From: CAVWUA01 sp963758025 | Lineage (GTDB): Bacteria > Planctomycetota > Planctomycetia > Isosphaerales > Isosphaeraceae | DNA length: 64,000 nucleotides | Direction: 5' to 3' | Assembly: GCA_963758025.1 (NCBI GenBank) | Contig: CAVWUA010000003.1 | Coordinates: 62,001-126,000, forward strand | Part shown: one piece after another, positions 28,898-39,993 of the stretch | Layout: each line of letters begins with the position of its first letter | How positions within the stretch are numbered: the stretch's first letter is position 1 | Program-made: the position numbers and the translations under genes | The notes under the pieces: model-generated | Told to the model about the DNA's origin: nothing | The model's input: the letters and a program-made list of their open reading frames with translations, nothing else | The model's database searches: none

Positions 28898-31462
28898 CTA
28901 CAACACGGCCAACTGCCCTCGCGTGACGCCGTAGCGGTTCGAGGCCTTGAGGTCCTTCCACAAGGTCCGGGCGTCGCGGCGGCCGTCGAGGACGTCCTGG
29001 TAGAGGGACAGGGTCGTCGCGACCGAGTCGGCGGGGTCGTCGAGCAATTCGATGCGGAGGTGCCGCACGCCTCGCGAGAGGAGGCGCGGGAGGTACTCGG
29101 CGGCCGTCTGCGGCACGGCGTTGAACAGCGTGTTGCGGCAGCCGACATCCGCCTTCAACGGGTGTTCCATCCCCACGCGGTCGCGGAGCGTGACGTCGTG
29201 ATGGTCGCAAGGTCGGCCGCAATTCGTCTTGTCCGTGCCGGGGGACAGGAACGCGCAGAAGACGCAGTGCTCCATGTGGAACATCGGCATGTGCTGGTGA
29301 ATCACGACCTCCAGCCACGCCGGCGGCACCGCGCCGATCAGGTCGTCGAGCTGGTCGAAGCTCAGGTCGTAGGAGGCCGTCACCCGCAAGGCCCCTCGGG
29401 CTTTCAGAAGTTCGACGGTCAGTTCGTTGGCGGCGTTGAGCGAGAAATCGGCGATGAACGGAATATCATGCTCCGCGCAGTGGTACAACCCGCCCGCGTT
29501 GCGGACCAGAAGCCCGTCAGCCCCTTGTTTCGAGAGATAGCGGAAGAGGTTCGCCTCGCCGGGCTTCTGAATCCGCGGGGTGGCCACGAAAACGGCGGCG
29601 TCGGGAGCATCCCGGCGGATCGCCGCCACGGCCTCGCCGTATTGCTTGATGTCCTGATAATCGAGGTAAACCGTGCGGAGGCCCGCCGCGAGGGCCGCCC
29701 GGGCTTGCTCGGTGTTCCGGCAGAGAGCCGACAGCAACGGTGTGGCCTGGTCCGGCTCGGCCGACGGCTCCGGAACCCGTTCCCAAAGGGACGCCCGCAA
29801 GGTCGGCACGACCGGCTCGGCCGCCAGCGTGCGCGGCGGGGGGACCTCGGCCCGGGAGTCAAGCTGGATCACGAGATTGCGCCGGAGGGCGTTCAGGAGG
29901 CTCTTGGGAACCATCGGGCCGCCGTCGAGGGTCGCGTCCAGGTCGCGCAAGTGGTACGCGGTGCCGCCAAGCCGTTCCAGTTGCGCGGAGCAGATCGGGC
30001 GTGGCGGGCAAGGTCTCGGCGGCGTTCAGAGGCTCGTCCGAGACGACGCGGGCCATGTGGCCGCTGGCGGTCCGTCCCTCGATCGCGAGCGGTTCACCGA
30101 CCACGGCGCGGACGGTGAGATCCAGGTCCACGGTCCGCCTGGGGGCCCCCTCGAACGTGGCGCGCAGACGACGCGAGAGCTCCGGATCGTCCGTCTTCCA
30201 GACGCGCTGACCGGGGCGTAACCGTCGCGGGTCAACATCACGCCGGCCGAAGCTCAGCTCGGCGGTTCCGGCGACGAGGCCCTCGGGCGACGGGGTGGAT
30301 CGCCCTTTGCTGCTGGCCCGGAAGACCTCATAGACGCGCCCGCCTTGCTCGGGCAAGTCGGCCGCGTCGTCGCCGTCGAAGACGAGGCCGTCTCCCGGCT
30401 TGACCGGCCCGGCCAGGTCGAGCCGCACGCGACCGCCGACGACCGCCGCGACCCTGCCGAGGAAGATCCCGCGCTTCTTGGCGTAGTCGCCGCGGACGAG
30501 AACCTTGTGATTGTTGCCGTCGAGAAACCCGTGGCTGAACCCTCGGGAGAAGGACATCTCCATGTCCTGCACGTCGCGTCGGGAGAACTCCAGCGCCCGG
30601 CCTTCCCAGGCGTTGTCGATCGCTCGGCGGTAGTTGCGGGTGATGTTGGCGACGTACTCCGGCGTCTTCAGCCGCCCTTCGATCTTCAGGCTGGCGACGC
30701 CGATCTCGACGAGCTGGGGAATCAGGTCGAAGGCCGCGAGGTCCTGCGGGCTGAGCAGGTACTGGATGTCCCGCAAGTCCACCGGCTTTCCGTCGCAGAT
30801 GATCTCATAAGGCATCCGGCACGCCTGGGCACACTCGCCACGATTGGCCGAGCGTCCCCCGAGCGCCTCGCTGGTCAGGCACTGGCCGGAATAGGCCACG
30901 CAGAGCGCGCCGTGGACGAAGACCTCGACGGGCAGGGCCGACGCCTCGCGTACCCTGGCAATCTCGCGGAGGGATAGCTCGCGGGCGAGGATCACGCGGG
31001 AACAGCCCAGTTCGGCGGCGAGGCGGACCCCCTCGGCGCTGGTGACGGACATCTGGGTCGAGGCGTGAATCTCCAGGTCGGGCGTCAAGGCGCGGATCAA
31101 GCGGGCCAGGCCGAGGTCCTGAACGATCACGGCGTCCACCCCGGCCGCCGCGATGCGCCTCACGAGCGTCTCGACCCCCTCCAGCTCGGCGGGGAAGACG
31201 AGCGTGTTGAGCGTGACGTATCCCTTCACCCCCCGGCGGTGCAGGAGGGCCATGACCTCCGGCAGCTCATCCGGGTCGAAGTTCACCGCGCGGCGCGGGC
31301 ATTATGCCCTTTCAGGCCGAAATAGACCGCATCGGCCCCATTCTCGATCGCCGCATTGAGGCACGTCCGGTCCCCCGCCGGGGCCAGAAGCTCAGGCTTG
31401 ACGGAGGTCGGGGCAGGGGAGGGGGCGGTCAGGTCCGTGGTCGTCGTTGCGGAAAGTGCCAA
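28898..31462 (-). CDS. Peptidase U32 family protein with C-terminal DUF3656-like region (two frame breaks)
   Basis: About 850 residues after repair. The first half is the U32 barrel (KPELLAPAGD, ADAVYFGLKGHNARA, IHASTQMSVTSAEG) with the signature EVFVHGALCVAYSGQCLTSE and the cysteine-rich GECAQACR, the Fe-S-type cluster found in RlhA/TrhP/UbiU relatives that hydroxylate RNA or ubiquinone. The second half (from about 29960 down) has further conserved blocks and a C-terminal CVFCAFLSPGTDKTNCGRPCD cysteine cluster. The frame breaks near 31288 and 29960. The start is uncertain: a TTG at 31462 after GAGGAC is the best site I see upstream of the conserved N-terminal strand. Probably an RNA-modifying enzyme rather than a peptidase (inference). 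Confidence 0.8.
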
Positions 31463-31662
31463 GGTCGGCCGTCCTCGAACGTTCGGTCAGAAGGGGCAAA
31501 AGGTGGGAGCTGGACATCCTTTCCCATTTTCGCGATCGATCCCCGATCCGGCAAGGCCGAGAACAACAACACCTTGCGTTGCGCGTGTCGGGCCTTTAGA
31601 ACCAGGGGCGACGGGACCGACGCCGGCCCGTTCGATCCATTTCCTTCCCGGAGACTCTCCCG

Positions 31663-33037
31663 ATGGCTGACGATGTGAGCCGACGCACCTTCCTGGGAAC
31701 GACGGGACGCCTGGCCGCCGCCGGTGGCGTGTTGACGGCCTTCCCCCATCCGGCGATCCGCACGGGCCAAGGCGCGGTGATCGCGCCGAGCGAGAAGATT
31801 GTCGTGGCCCTGATCGGCTGCGGCGGCATGGGGAACGCCGACCTCAACGACTTCATGAGGGCCGAGGAGGTCGAGATCGCCGCCCTGTGCGACGTCGATG
31901 AGGGGCATCTCAACGGCACCGCCGATCATGTCGAGAAGACGCGAGGCAAGCGTCCGGCGACCACCAAGGACTTCCGCGAGATCACCGACAACAAGGACAT
32001 CGACGCGGTGATCGTCGGCACGCCCGACCACTGGCACGCCATCCCGTTCATCACCGCCTGCATGGCGGGCAAGGATGTGTATTGCGAGAAGCCGATCTCG
32101 CACAACATCATCGAGGGCCGCACGATGGTCAACGCGGCGCGGCGGTACAACCGCGTCTCGCAGATCGGCACGCAGCAGCGCTCCGGCGAACACTTCCAGA
32201 AGGCCGCCGAGATCGTCCGCTCGGGCAAGCTCGGCCGGGTGACGCTGACGCGCACGTGGAACTTCGCGAACGAGTCCCCCAACGGTCTCGGCAAACCGCA
32301 GGACCAGGACAATCCGCCTCCGGGCGTCGATTATGACCGTTGGCTTGGCCCCGCGCCCGAACGTCCGTTCAACCCCGCGCGGTTCCACGGCTCGTTCCGG
32401 TGGTTCTTCGATTACGCGGCCGGCATGATCGGCGACTGGAATGTCCACCTTCAGGACATCATTCACTGGGCGATGGACGTGACCGCGCCGAAAGCCGGTG
32501 CACGCGGTGGGCGGAAAGTACGCGCTGGACGACATCCGCGACACACCCGACACGATGATCGTCACCTACGAGTTCGAGGGGCCGAACGGCCCGTTCGTCC
32601 AGATGTACGAGATGCGCAAGGCCAACGGCCACGGCATCGGCGGCGACCCCGGCCACGGCATGCAGTTCCACGGCTCGGACGCCACGCTCTATCTCGACCG
32701 GGGCGGGTTCAAGGTCATCCCCGAAGGGGACCGCGCGGCGGCCTTGCAGAGCGGCGGTTCCGACCAGCACTGGCCGCACGTGCAGAACTTCCTGAAGTGC
32801 GTGAAGACCCGCGAGCGCTGCACGTGCGACGTGGAGACCGGTCACACCTCGACCGTCGTCTGCCACCTCGGCAACATCTCCTTGAAGCTCGGGCGCAAGC
32901 TGTTCTGGGACGCCCAGCACGAGCGGATCACCGACAAGGACGGCCATCCCGACGCCGAGGCCAACGCCTTGCTCGGCCGCGAGTACCGCAAAGGGTACGA
33001 GCTGCCGAAGGTCGAACCGCCGGAAAAGACCGCCTGA
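31663..33037 (+). CDS. Gfo/Idh/MocA family oxidoreductase with Tat signal (one frameshift)
   Basis: The N-terminus SRRTFLGTTGRLAAAGGVL is a twin-arginine-type signal. The Rossmann fold starts IVVALIGCGGMGNADLNDF, followed by VGTPDHWHAIPFITACMAGKDVYCEKPIS, the EKP motif that carries the catalytic Lys of this family, then the C-terminal domain with GSFRWFFDYAAGMIGDWNVHLQDI. An extra G near 32498 shifts the frame; the rest continues in the other frame (VHAVGGKYALDDI...) to 33037. Tat-exported Gfo/Idh proteins are expanded in Planctomycetes and likely oxidise sugars or inositols with bound NAD(P) outside the cytoplasm (inference). The substrate is unknown. Confidence 0.88.
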
Positions 33038-33056
33038 CGCGAGTCGGACAGCAGGC

Positions 33057-33097
33057 GCGGAGGCGATGAGTCCCGAGACTCAGGCCATCGCCTCCGC
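33057..33097. terminator. Hairpin between convergent oxidoreductase and ftsK genes
   Basis: Arms 33057-33068 and 33086-33097 are perfectly complementary over 12 bases (GCGGAGGCGATG with CATCGCCTCCGC), with an inner AGTC/GACT pairing. The right arm overlaps the last codons of ftsK. Likely a bidirectional terminator. Confidence 0.65.
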
Positions 33098-35356
33098 GGG
33101 CTCGCCGCCGTTCTTGAGGGCCTCCCACTCGTCCCATGAGTAAAGAACCTCGCGGGCGGAGCCGCTCTTGAACTCGCCGACGATGCCGTCCTCGGCCATG
33201 AAGTCGATCAGGCGGGCGGCGCGGCCGTAACCGATGCCCAGGGCACGCTGCAAGAGCGAGCACGAGCCGCGGCCTTCGCGGATGATGATCTCGATGGCCG
33301 GCTCGTACAGCTCGTCCCGATCCTTCAACGCCGCGGCGCGGTCCTTGCCGCCGGGACCGCCGCCGACCTGCATCTGCATCAGTTCGCTTGCTGAACTCGA
33401 CCGGGTATTGCTCCAGGAACTCGCAGACGCGCGTTGACCTCCGCGTCGGAGACATACGTCCCCTGCGCCCGGACGATGTGCGACGTGCCCGGCAGCAGGA
33501 ACAGCATGTCGCCGTTGCCCAGCAGCTTGTCGGCCCCCATCTCGTCGAGGACGACCCGGGAGTCGTTCCGGCTCGCCACCTGGAAGGCGATCCGCGCGGG
33601 CAGGTTCCCCTTGATCAGACCCGTGATGACGTCGACCGTCGGCTTCTGCGTCGCGACGATCAGGTGCATACCCACGGCGCGGGCCTTCTGGGCGAGCCGG
33701 ACGATGTGCGACTCGACCTCCTTGGCCGCCGTCATCATCAGGTCGGCCATCTCGTCGGCGACGATGACGATGTAGGGCATGTACGTCGGGATGCGGGCCT
33801 GCTCCTCCTCGCTCTCGGGGCGGAGCCGGGCGTAGATCTCCTCGGCACCCAGGCTGTTGTACGTCTGGATGTTCCGCACCCCGGCGCGGGCGAGATAGCC
33901 GTAACGCTCGTCCATCTTGTCGCACGCCCACGAGAGCAGCGATTCGGCCTTCTTCATGTCGGTGACGACCGGGTGCATCAGGTGCGGGATGCGCTGGAAC
34001 TGCGACAGCTCGACCATCTTCGGGTCGATCAGGATCAGCTTCACCTCATCGGGCGAGCGCGTCATCAGGATCGAGAGGATCATCGCGTTCAGGCAGACCG
34101 ACTTACCCGTGCCGGTGCGCCCGGCGATCAGCAAGTGGGGCATCTCGGCGAGGTCGAACGCCAGCGGCTGCCCCTTCACGTCCTTGCCGAGGAACAGCGG
34201 GATGCGGGAGCGGTTCAACTGCTCGCTCACACCGTTGGTCACTTCCCCCAGGCGGACCACGGTCCGGCGTTCATTGGGCACCTCGATGCCGACGGTCGTC
34301 TTCCCGGGGATCGGCGCGACGATGCGGACGCTCGGCACGGCCAGGGCAATCGCCAGGTCATTGGCCAGGCCGGAGACCTTCGAGACGCGCAGGCCCGCCT
34401 CCAGCTCGATCTCGAACTGAGTGATGACCGGTCCCGTGTCGATCTGAACGACCCGGACGATGCAGCCGTGCTCCCGCAGGGTCTTCTCCAGGAGCATGGC
34501 CCGCTCCTGGATCTTGGCGTCGTTCTCCTGGATCGGCACGGCCCCGGGCGGTTCGAGCAACTCCAGCGGCGGCAACTGGTAACGTCCCGAGCTAACCGGC
34601 CCGGCGGGCGCGGCGCGGTCAATGGCGGCACGGACGGCCGCAGCGCCGGAGCGTGAGACGGAACCGGCGGGATGTTCGGGGAAGCCGCGTCGGGAAAGCG
34701 GCCCAGCACCGGCTGCGCGGGACGCATCGGTTCCGCGTCGAGCCTGCCGAACGAGCCGGGAGGACGCATCAACGCGTGCCCCGAGGGCACCGCCGGCACC
34801 TCGGCGCGCGAGGCCGTGCCCGGAACAACCAGAACAATTCCCGAATCGGATAGACGAACAAAAGCTCATGACAGAGGACCAGGCCAATGAGGCCGACCGC
34901 CACGAGGATCAGGACCATCCCGATCGAGCCGAATTGACTGCTCAGGAACGCCTCGATCAAGGCGCCGAGGGTCCCGCCGCCACCGACCGCCGGACTCCTC
35001 GGCAGGGTCGAGCCGAAGACCTGAGCGAGGACCGAGGCCACCGCGAGGACCATCCCGATGCCGAGCATGCGCAGGCCCGGTTCGGGGACCGACCGCCGCC
35101 GGATCAGCAGCAAGACACCGACACCCAGGCCAAGCAAGAGCACGAACGAAGCCCAGCCGATCGTCTGGAACAGGACGTGCGCCAGCCACGCGCCAAATGG
35201 CCCGCACGGGTTGTGTACCGGGATGTTCGGCGGTTCCGCCGCCGCGCCGGGCGGATCGCACGGATCGTAGCCTCCCAGACACAGGGCCACGAACAGCCAG
35301 GTGAAGAGAAGAGCCGCCCCCACCCCCTGCCGGATCAGACGCCTTCGGTCGAACAT
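33080..35356 (-). CDS. ftsK: DNA translocase FtsK/SpoIIIE (about four frame breaks)
   Basis: The N-terminal part (35356 to about 34810) has four to five transmembrane helices (AALLFTWLFVALCLGGY, ASFVLLLGLGVGVLLLI, MVLILVAVGLIGLVLC). A Pro/Ala-rich linker follows, then the motor: alpha domain (EKTLREHGCIVRVVQIDTGPV), Walker A IAGRTGTGKSVCLN, Walker B YIVIVADEMADLM, and the C-terminal gamma winged helix (QRALGIGYGRAARLIDFMAEDGI), which in other bacteria reads KOPS sites. The frame breaks near 34800, 34595, 33425 and 33385, and every segment continues in another frame. An essential-type gene broken four times points to sequence errors. ATG 35356 follows GAGGGAG. Confidence 0.88.
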
Positions 35357-35603
35357 CGCACTCCCTCGCCTCCAGGCGCGTGACGGCACGAGGACGCGCC
35401 CGACCGAGGGACGTAGGCCCTCGGGACGGTCCCGATACGACGCGATGGGGTTCGGATTCCGAGGGAGGTGAGGAGAATGAGGTCTTGCCCTCCGTCCCGG
35501 CGCAGCCGATCCCCGAGCCATCGGGCTCAGCCCGATTCTCGATACGGGGCGGGCACCCATTCCAGGCGTCCCTTCGCCCCGTCTTTTCTTGATCGGCCAT
35601 TCG

Positions 35604-35631
35604 CGGGCCGGGCTTTGGCCGGCCCGGCCCG
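35604..35631 (-). terminator. GC-rich hairpin downstream of rpoZ
   Basis: Perfect 10-bp arms 35604-35613 and 35622-35631 (CGGGCCGGGC with GCCCGGCCCG) around an 8-base loop, 29 bases past the rpoZ stop on the minus strand. No U-tract follows, so this may be a Rho-type or attenuating structure within the rpoZ-ftsK interval (35375-35659), which holds no gene I can support. Confidence 0.4.
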
Positions 35632-35659
35632 AAGTCCAAAGACGGTGGGAACTGCGCGC

Positions 35660-35938
35660 TCAGTCCGCGGGTTGGGTAAGATCGACCGTCCCGCCCTCGG
35701 CCCCGGCGTCCTCGTCTTCGGTGGCCTCACGCGACTGGACATTACCGGACATGTCCAGGAAAATCTTGTCCTGCATGATCTCCTGGATCACGGTTGCGAT
35801 CTTGTCACCGCCGCGCACGTCCACCAGGGGGCGCGCCCCCTGGTTCAGGGCGATCATGCGCTTCTGGATCAAGGTGGACAGCTTGAACCGTCCGCCGACC
35901 TTGTTGACGATCTCCTCTTCCTTCAGTTCTTCATGCAT
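35660..35938 (-). CDS. rpoZ: DNA-directed RNA polymerase omega subunit
   Basis: A 92-residue protein with the omega core: NKVGGRFKLSTLIQKRMIALNQGARPLV and DKIATVIQEIMQDKI, then a short acidic tail. It helps assemble beta' into RNA polymerase. It starts six bases after the gmk stop; the yicC-gmk-rpoZ order is a widely conserved cluster. Confidence 0.93.
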   Translation of the reverse strand: MHEELKEEEIVNKVGGRFKLSTLIQKRMIALNQGARPLVDVRGGDKIATVIQEIMQDKIFLDMSGNVQSREATEDEDAGAEGGTVDLTQPAD

Positions 35939-35944
35939 GGAAAT

Positions 35945-36548
35945 TCATCCCTTACAGTAGGAGCGGGCCAGGATCTCGACCAGTTCGTCGGTGGCACGCT
36001 CCAGGTCGTCGTTGGTAATCTGATGGTGATACTGGGAGGCCTGCTCGATCTCCGAGCGGGCGTTGGCCAGCCGCCGCTGAATCGTCGCCTCGTCGTCGGT
36101 GGCGCGCGCGCGCAGGCGCTGTTCGAGAACCTCAAAATTCGGCGCGTTGATAAAAATCCGGATGGCGCTCGGCACGCGCTCGTGAACGATCCTGGCTCCT
36201 TGAACGTCGATTTCCAGGATCACGCAGCACCCCTGGGCCAGTTGGTCGCGGACCGGACCGGCGGGCGTGCCGTACAGGTTGCCGTGAACTTCGGCCCATT
36301 CCAGAAACTGCCCCTGGTCCCGCTCCGCCTCGAAAACCTCGCGCGGCAGGAAGAAATAATCAACCCCATCCACCTCGTTCGGTCGCCGGGGCCGGGTCGT
36401 CGCCGAGATGGAGAGCCTGCGCGCGAACCTCCGGCCGGCCGATCACCCGGCGCACCAGGGTGCTCTTGCCCGAGCCCGAAGCCCCCGACACCACGTACAG
36501 CTTGCCCGGCAAGTCGGCCCAATCGTCGAGCGGCACGGCCAATCCCAT
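35945..36548 (-). CDS. gmk: Guanylate kinase (one frameshift)
   Basis: The first segment has the P-loop KLYVVSGASGSGKSTLVRRV. An extra base near 36418 shifts the frame, and the other frame resumes with LSISATTRPRRPNEVDGVDYFFL (read across the join), the GMP-binding region SxTTRxxRxxE...Y. It continues with GNLYGTP, the conserved CVILEIDVQGA and the C-terminal helices NARSEIEQASQYHH and TNDDLERA. About 200 residues after repair, normal for Gmk. It converts GMP to GDP. It is essential in most bacteria, so the frameshift is almost certainly not real. Start ATG 36548 follows a GGAGA directly upstream. Confidence 0.92.
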
Positions 36549-36658
36549 TCTCCATATGATAAGTCCATCTCACGTCAACGGCACGCCGAGTACGCCAAGC
36601 CGATCCGGGGATTCCGCGATCCCGTCTTCGCTCTCGGCACGCCGCGAGGGGAGATTCT

Positions 36659-37525
36659 TCATTCTACGTTCTGGATCAATTCACGAATCTTGTCGAGGAT
36701 GCCCTTGATCTCGACGACCTCGCGGGTGATCTCGACATCGTTGGCCTTCGAGCCGATGGTGTTCGTCTCGCGACCCATCTCCTGAACGAGAAATTCCAGC
36801 TTTCGGCCGGCCGATTCCGGCCCCTTCAGAATCTCCTCGTACTGGACGAGGTGCGCTCGCAGCCTCGTGATCTCCTCGGCGATGTCGGACCGCTCCGCCA
36901 GGATGGCAACTTCGCGGATCAGGTCCCTCGGTTCGAGCGTGACCCCTTTGTCCTCGATCAACGACTGGATCCGTTCGGTCAGTCGGCCCTGATACGAGTT
37001 CACGACCTCGGGCCGACGTGTCGCCACCCGTTCCAGGTGCCCGGCGATCGACTGTCCCAGGGCGAGCAACTCGACCGCCATCGCCCGGCCTTCCTCGGCC
37101 CGTGCCGCCTGGAGGCCGCGAAGCGCCTCGGTGACGACCTTCGCCAGCGCCGGCCAGTCCTCGTGCGGGTCCCCCTCGTCGTTGCGGATCGGCTCGACCA
37201 CGCCCGGCAAGGCAAGCAGGCTTGCCAGAGGCGGAGGCGCGGTGTCCTTTCCTTCGAGCTGGCGGAGTTGGTCCCGGTAACTGGTCAGAGCCACCGTGTT
37301 GAGACGGTAGTCCTCGGCACGCCGGGGCCGCTCCACCCGCAACGTGAGCTGGACCGTCCCGCGGCGTACGGTATCGCGGATCAGCCGCTCCAGCTCCGGC
37401 TCCAGGGAGCCGTAAGGGTCGCTGAGGCGGGTCGATAATTTGAAATGCCGGTTGTTGACCGTCCGCACCTCAACGAGCACCGACCATCGCTCGTCCTGAA
37501 GTCGGGCCTCACCGAAACCCGTCAT
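36659..37525 (-). CDS. yicC: YicC/YloC family endoribonuclease
   Basis: A 288-residue protein with the family opening MTGFGEARLQDERWSVLVEVRTVN and the characteristic C-terminal segment EEITRLRAHLVQYEEIL ... GRKLEFLVQEMGRETNTIGSKANDVEI. YicC family members are implicated as endoribonucleases and in stress adaptation. The start is ATG 37525; the open frame reaches TTG 37555 but MTGFG is the conserved N-terminus. It is upstream of gmk, as in many genomes. Confidence 0.92.
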   Translation of the reverse strand: MTGFGEARLQDERWSVLVEVRTVNNRHFKLSTRLSDPYGSLEPELERLIRDTVRRGTVQLTLRVERPRRAEDYRLNTVALTSYRDQLRQLEGKDTAPPPLASLLALPGVVEPIRNDEGDPHEDWPALAKVVTEALRGLQAARAEEGRAMAVELLALGQSIAGHLERVATRRPEVVNSYQGRLTERIQSLIEDKGVTLEPRDLIREVAILAERSDIAEEITRLRAHLVQYEEILKGPESAGRKLEFLVQEMGRETNTIGSKANDVEITREVVEIKGILDKIRELIQNVE

Positions 37526-37586
37526 GCTCAGCAACACGGCAACCTCAATCGGCAACAGATGTTACGTCAGGCAAGAAACCGCCCAA

Positions 37587-38087
37587 TCAGGGTGTCTCGG
37601 GCTTGGCTGGAACGGCGGTCCTGGACTTCGGTTCCGCCTCGTCCTCGAAGACTTCCGGCAGACCAGGGGTAGAAGACGTGCCCACCGCGGCCTTGCCGGT
37701 TGACGGGGCCATCGGCTTGGACGACGGGGCCGGCGGCGGCAGCGGGCCGGGGGCGGTCTTCGAGGGGGCCTTGCCGGTACCCGGTACCGCGGCTTTCTCC
37801 GAGGTCCGGCCGGAGGCCGTCTCGGTCGTGTCGAACGCCGATCGGTGGACCGTGTAGTTGTTCAGCAGGACGATGCTCATGCTGAGCAGGAACCAGATGA
37901 CGGCCGTGACGATCGTGACTTTCGTGAAGACGTCGCCAGCCTTCGTGCCGAAGGCGCTGGAGCCGCCCATGCCACCGAAGGCCCCGGCCAGGCCGCCCCC
38001 CTTGCCACGCTGGATCAGGACCAGGCAGATCAGGAAGAGCGAGCAGACGACCAGAAATACATTGAGCAGCCCGTTGATGAAATTCAC
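37587..38087 (-). CDS. secG: Preprotein translocase subunit SecG
   Basis: A 166-residue protein with two transmembrane helices (residues about 5-25, LNVFLVVCSLFLICLVLIQR, and 55-75) separated by the diagnostic Gly-rich cytoplasmic loop GKGGGLAGAFGGMGGSSAFGT. SecG is normally 75-110 residues; here a Pro/Ala/Ser/Lys-rich tail of about 85 residues is added. Component of the SecYEG channel. Lies between tpiA and yicC on the same strand. Confidence 0.92.
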   Translation of the reverse strand: MNFINGLLNVFLVVCSLFLICLVLIQRGKGGGLAGAFGGMGGSSAFGTKAGDVFTKVTIVTAVIWFLLSMSIVLLNNYTVHRSAFDTTETASGRTSEKAAVPGTGKAPSKTAPGPLPPPAPSSKPMAPSTGKAAVGTSSTPGLPEVFEDEAEPKSRTAVPAKPETP

Positions 38088-38169
38088 GACCAGAGTCCTT
38101 GCAGGACAGTGACTTATGGAGGGAGGACCATCACTCTTTGGGAGACGACGAGGCGGTGGCGGCCTGGGC

Positions 38170-38953
38170 TCAGCCCTTGCCCGCGGAGGTCACGGCCCGG
38201 GCGGCCTCGATGATGCCGAGAAAGTCGGCCGATTTCAGGCTCGCACCGCCGACCAGGGCACCGTCGATATCGGCGCACGACAAGCAGATCCTTGGCGTTG
38301 CCCGCCTTGACGCTCCCTCCATACTGGACGACGACCCGGTTCGCGGTCGCCTGGTCGAATCTCTCCGAGAGTCGATTCCGGATGAAGGCGTGGACCGCCT
38401 GTGCCTGTTCAGGGGTGGCGGTCAGGCCGGTGCCGATCGCCCAGACCGGCTCGTAGGCCAGAACGACCCCCGCCATCTGCTCGGCCGACAGCCCGGCCAG
38501 AGAGCCGTCGAGCTGGGTGCCGACGACCTCCTCGGTTCGGTTCGCCTCGCGTTCCTCGCGGGTCTCGCCGACGCAGACGATCGGGATCAGGCCGGCCTTC
38601 AGCGCCGCGTGCAGCTTCTTGTTGACCTGCTCGTCGGTCTCGCCCATCCCGTGCCGGCGCTCGCTGTGGCCGAGGATGACGTGGGTGCAGCCGACGTCGT
38701 TGATCATCGCGCCGGAAAGCTCTCCGGTATAGGCCCCTTCCGACTCCCAGTGCATGTTCTGGGCCCCCAGGCCGATCGGCGAGTTGGCCAGCACGGAGTC
38801 GAGCCGGTTGAGATAGACCGCCGGCGGGCAGACCGCGACCCGGACGGCCGCCTCCTGGCCGAGCCCGTTCTTGACCTCCTGGGCCAGGGCGACAGCCGCC
38901 TCCAGGGAGGCGGGATTCATTTTCCAGTTGCCCGCAATGAACAGCGTGCGCAT
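38170..38953 (-). CDS. tpiA: Triosephosphate isomerase (one frameshift)
   Basis: Begins MRTLFIAGNWKMNPAS, with the electrophilic His in HVILGHSERRH, catalytic Glu in VVLAYEPVWAIGTG and the phosphate-binding YGGSVKAGNAKDLL. An extra base near 38282 sends the frame to 38114, but the alternate frame gives SCADIDGALVGGASLKSADF and ends at 38170, the expected C-terminus. It interconverts DHAP and glyceraldehyde-3-phosphate. Its ATG overlaps the stop of aroF by one base (TGATG), so the two are translationally coupled. Confidence 0.95.
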
Positions 38954-39993
38954 CAGACGGCTACCCCTTCCGCAGCGACATCAATCGTTCGCCCCATGAC
39001 CTCGGCAATTTGCCGCAACTCCTCGATCAAGGCCGCGTACTGCTGGGGCAACAGCGCTTGCGGCCCATCCGACAGGGCCTTCTCGGGGCACGAATGGACC
39101 TCGATGTGCACGCCGTCGGCCCCGGCCGCCACCGACGCCCGCGCCATCGCCGGGATCAGGTCGGGCCGCCCGGTCGCGTGGCTCGGATCGACGATGATCG
39201 GCAGGTGCGAGAGCCCCTTGGCGTTCGGCACGATCGACAGGTCCAGCATGTTCCGGGTCGATTCCTCGAACGACCGCACGCCCCGCTCGCAGAGGATCAC
39301 CTGCTTGTTCCCTTGCGAGAGAATGTACTCGGCCGACATCAGGAGGTCCTTGACCGTCGCGCTCATCCCGCGCTTCAGGAGCACGGGGGTGCTGGTCCGG
39401 CCGATCTCCTTGAGCAGGTCGAAGTTCTGCATGTTCCGCGCGCCGATCTGGAAGATGTCGGTGTAGCGCTCGACCAGATCAATCTGCCGGGGGTCCATCA
39501 CCTCGGTGACGACCGGCATGCCGAAGCGGTCGCCCGTGGCCCGGAGGATCTTCAGTCCATCCTCGCCGAGCCCCTGGAAGCTGTAGGGGCTGGTCCGAGG
39601 CTTGAACGCGCCGCCTCGGAGGATGTTCGCGCCGGCCTCCTTGACCCGCTCGGCGATCTCGACCAGCCGCTCCTCGCTCTCGATGGCGCAGGGGCCGGCG
39701 ATCATCGCCAGGTGTCCGCCGCCGATCTTGATCCCCCTGATGTCGAAGATCGAGTCGTCGCCGTGGAATTCGCGGCTGGCGAGCTTGTAGGGCTTGAGGA
39801 TCGGGACGACCTTCTCGACCCCCTCAATCGCCTGGAGCGGCTCGACCTGGAGTTTTTCCTCGTCACCGATCACGCCAATGATCGTGCGCGCGACCCCCTG
39901 GCTGAGGTGGGGCACGAGGCCGAGCTCTTCGATCCGCTCGGTGACGTGGCGGATCTGCTCCGGTGTGGGGTACGGCTTCAGCACGATGATCAT
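38953..39993 (-). CDS. aroF: 3-deoxy-7-phosphoheptulonate synthase, AroF type I-beta
   Basis: A 346-residue protein. An N-terminal ferredoxin-like regulatory domain (residues 1-70, MIIVLKPYPTPEQIRHVTER ... GVIGDE) precedes the DAHP synthase barrel: AMIAGPCAIES, RGGAFKPRTSPYSFQGLG, QIGARNMQNF, LLKRGMSAT and IVDPSHATGR. It condenses PEP and erythrose-4-phosphate, the first step of the shikimate pathway; the extra domain mediates feedback control in relatives. ATG 39993 is the usual start of the FL domain; the frame is open to 40134 without homology. Upstream 39994-40289 holds no clear gene. Confidence 0.95.
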   Translation of the reverse strand: MIIVLKPYPTPEQIRHVTERIEELGLVPHLSQGVARTIIGVIGDEEKLQVEPLQAIEGVEKVVPILKPYKLASREFHGDDSIFDIRGIKIGGGHLAMIAGPCAIESEERLVEIAERVKEAGANILRGGAFKPRTSPYSFQGLGEDGLKILRATGDRFGMPVVTEVMDPRQIDLVERYTDIFQIGARNMQNFDLLKEIGRTSTPVLLKRGMSATVKDLLMSAEYILSQGNKQVILCERGVRSFEESTRNMLDLSIVPNAKGLSHLPIIVDPSHATGRPDLIPAMARASVAAGADGVHIEVHSCPEKALSDGPQALLPQQYAALIEELRQIAEVMGRTIDVAAEGVAV

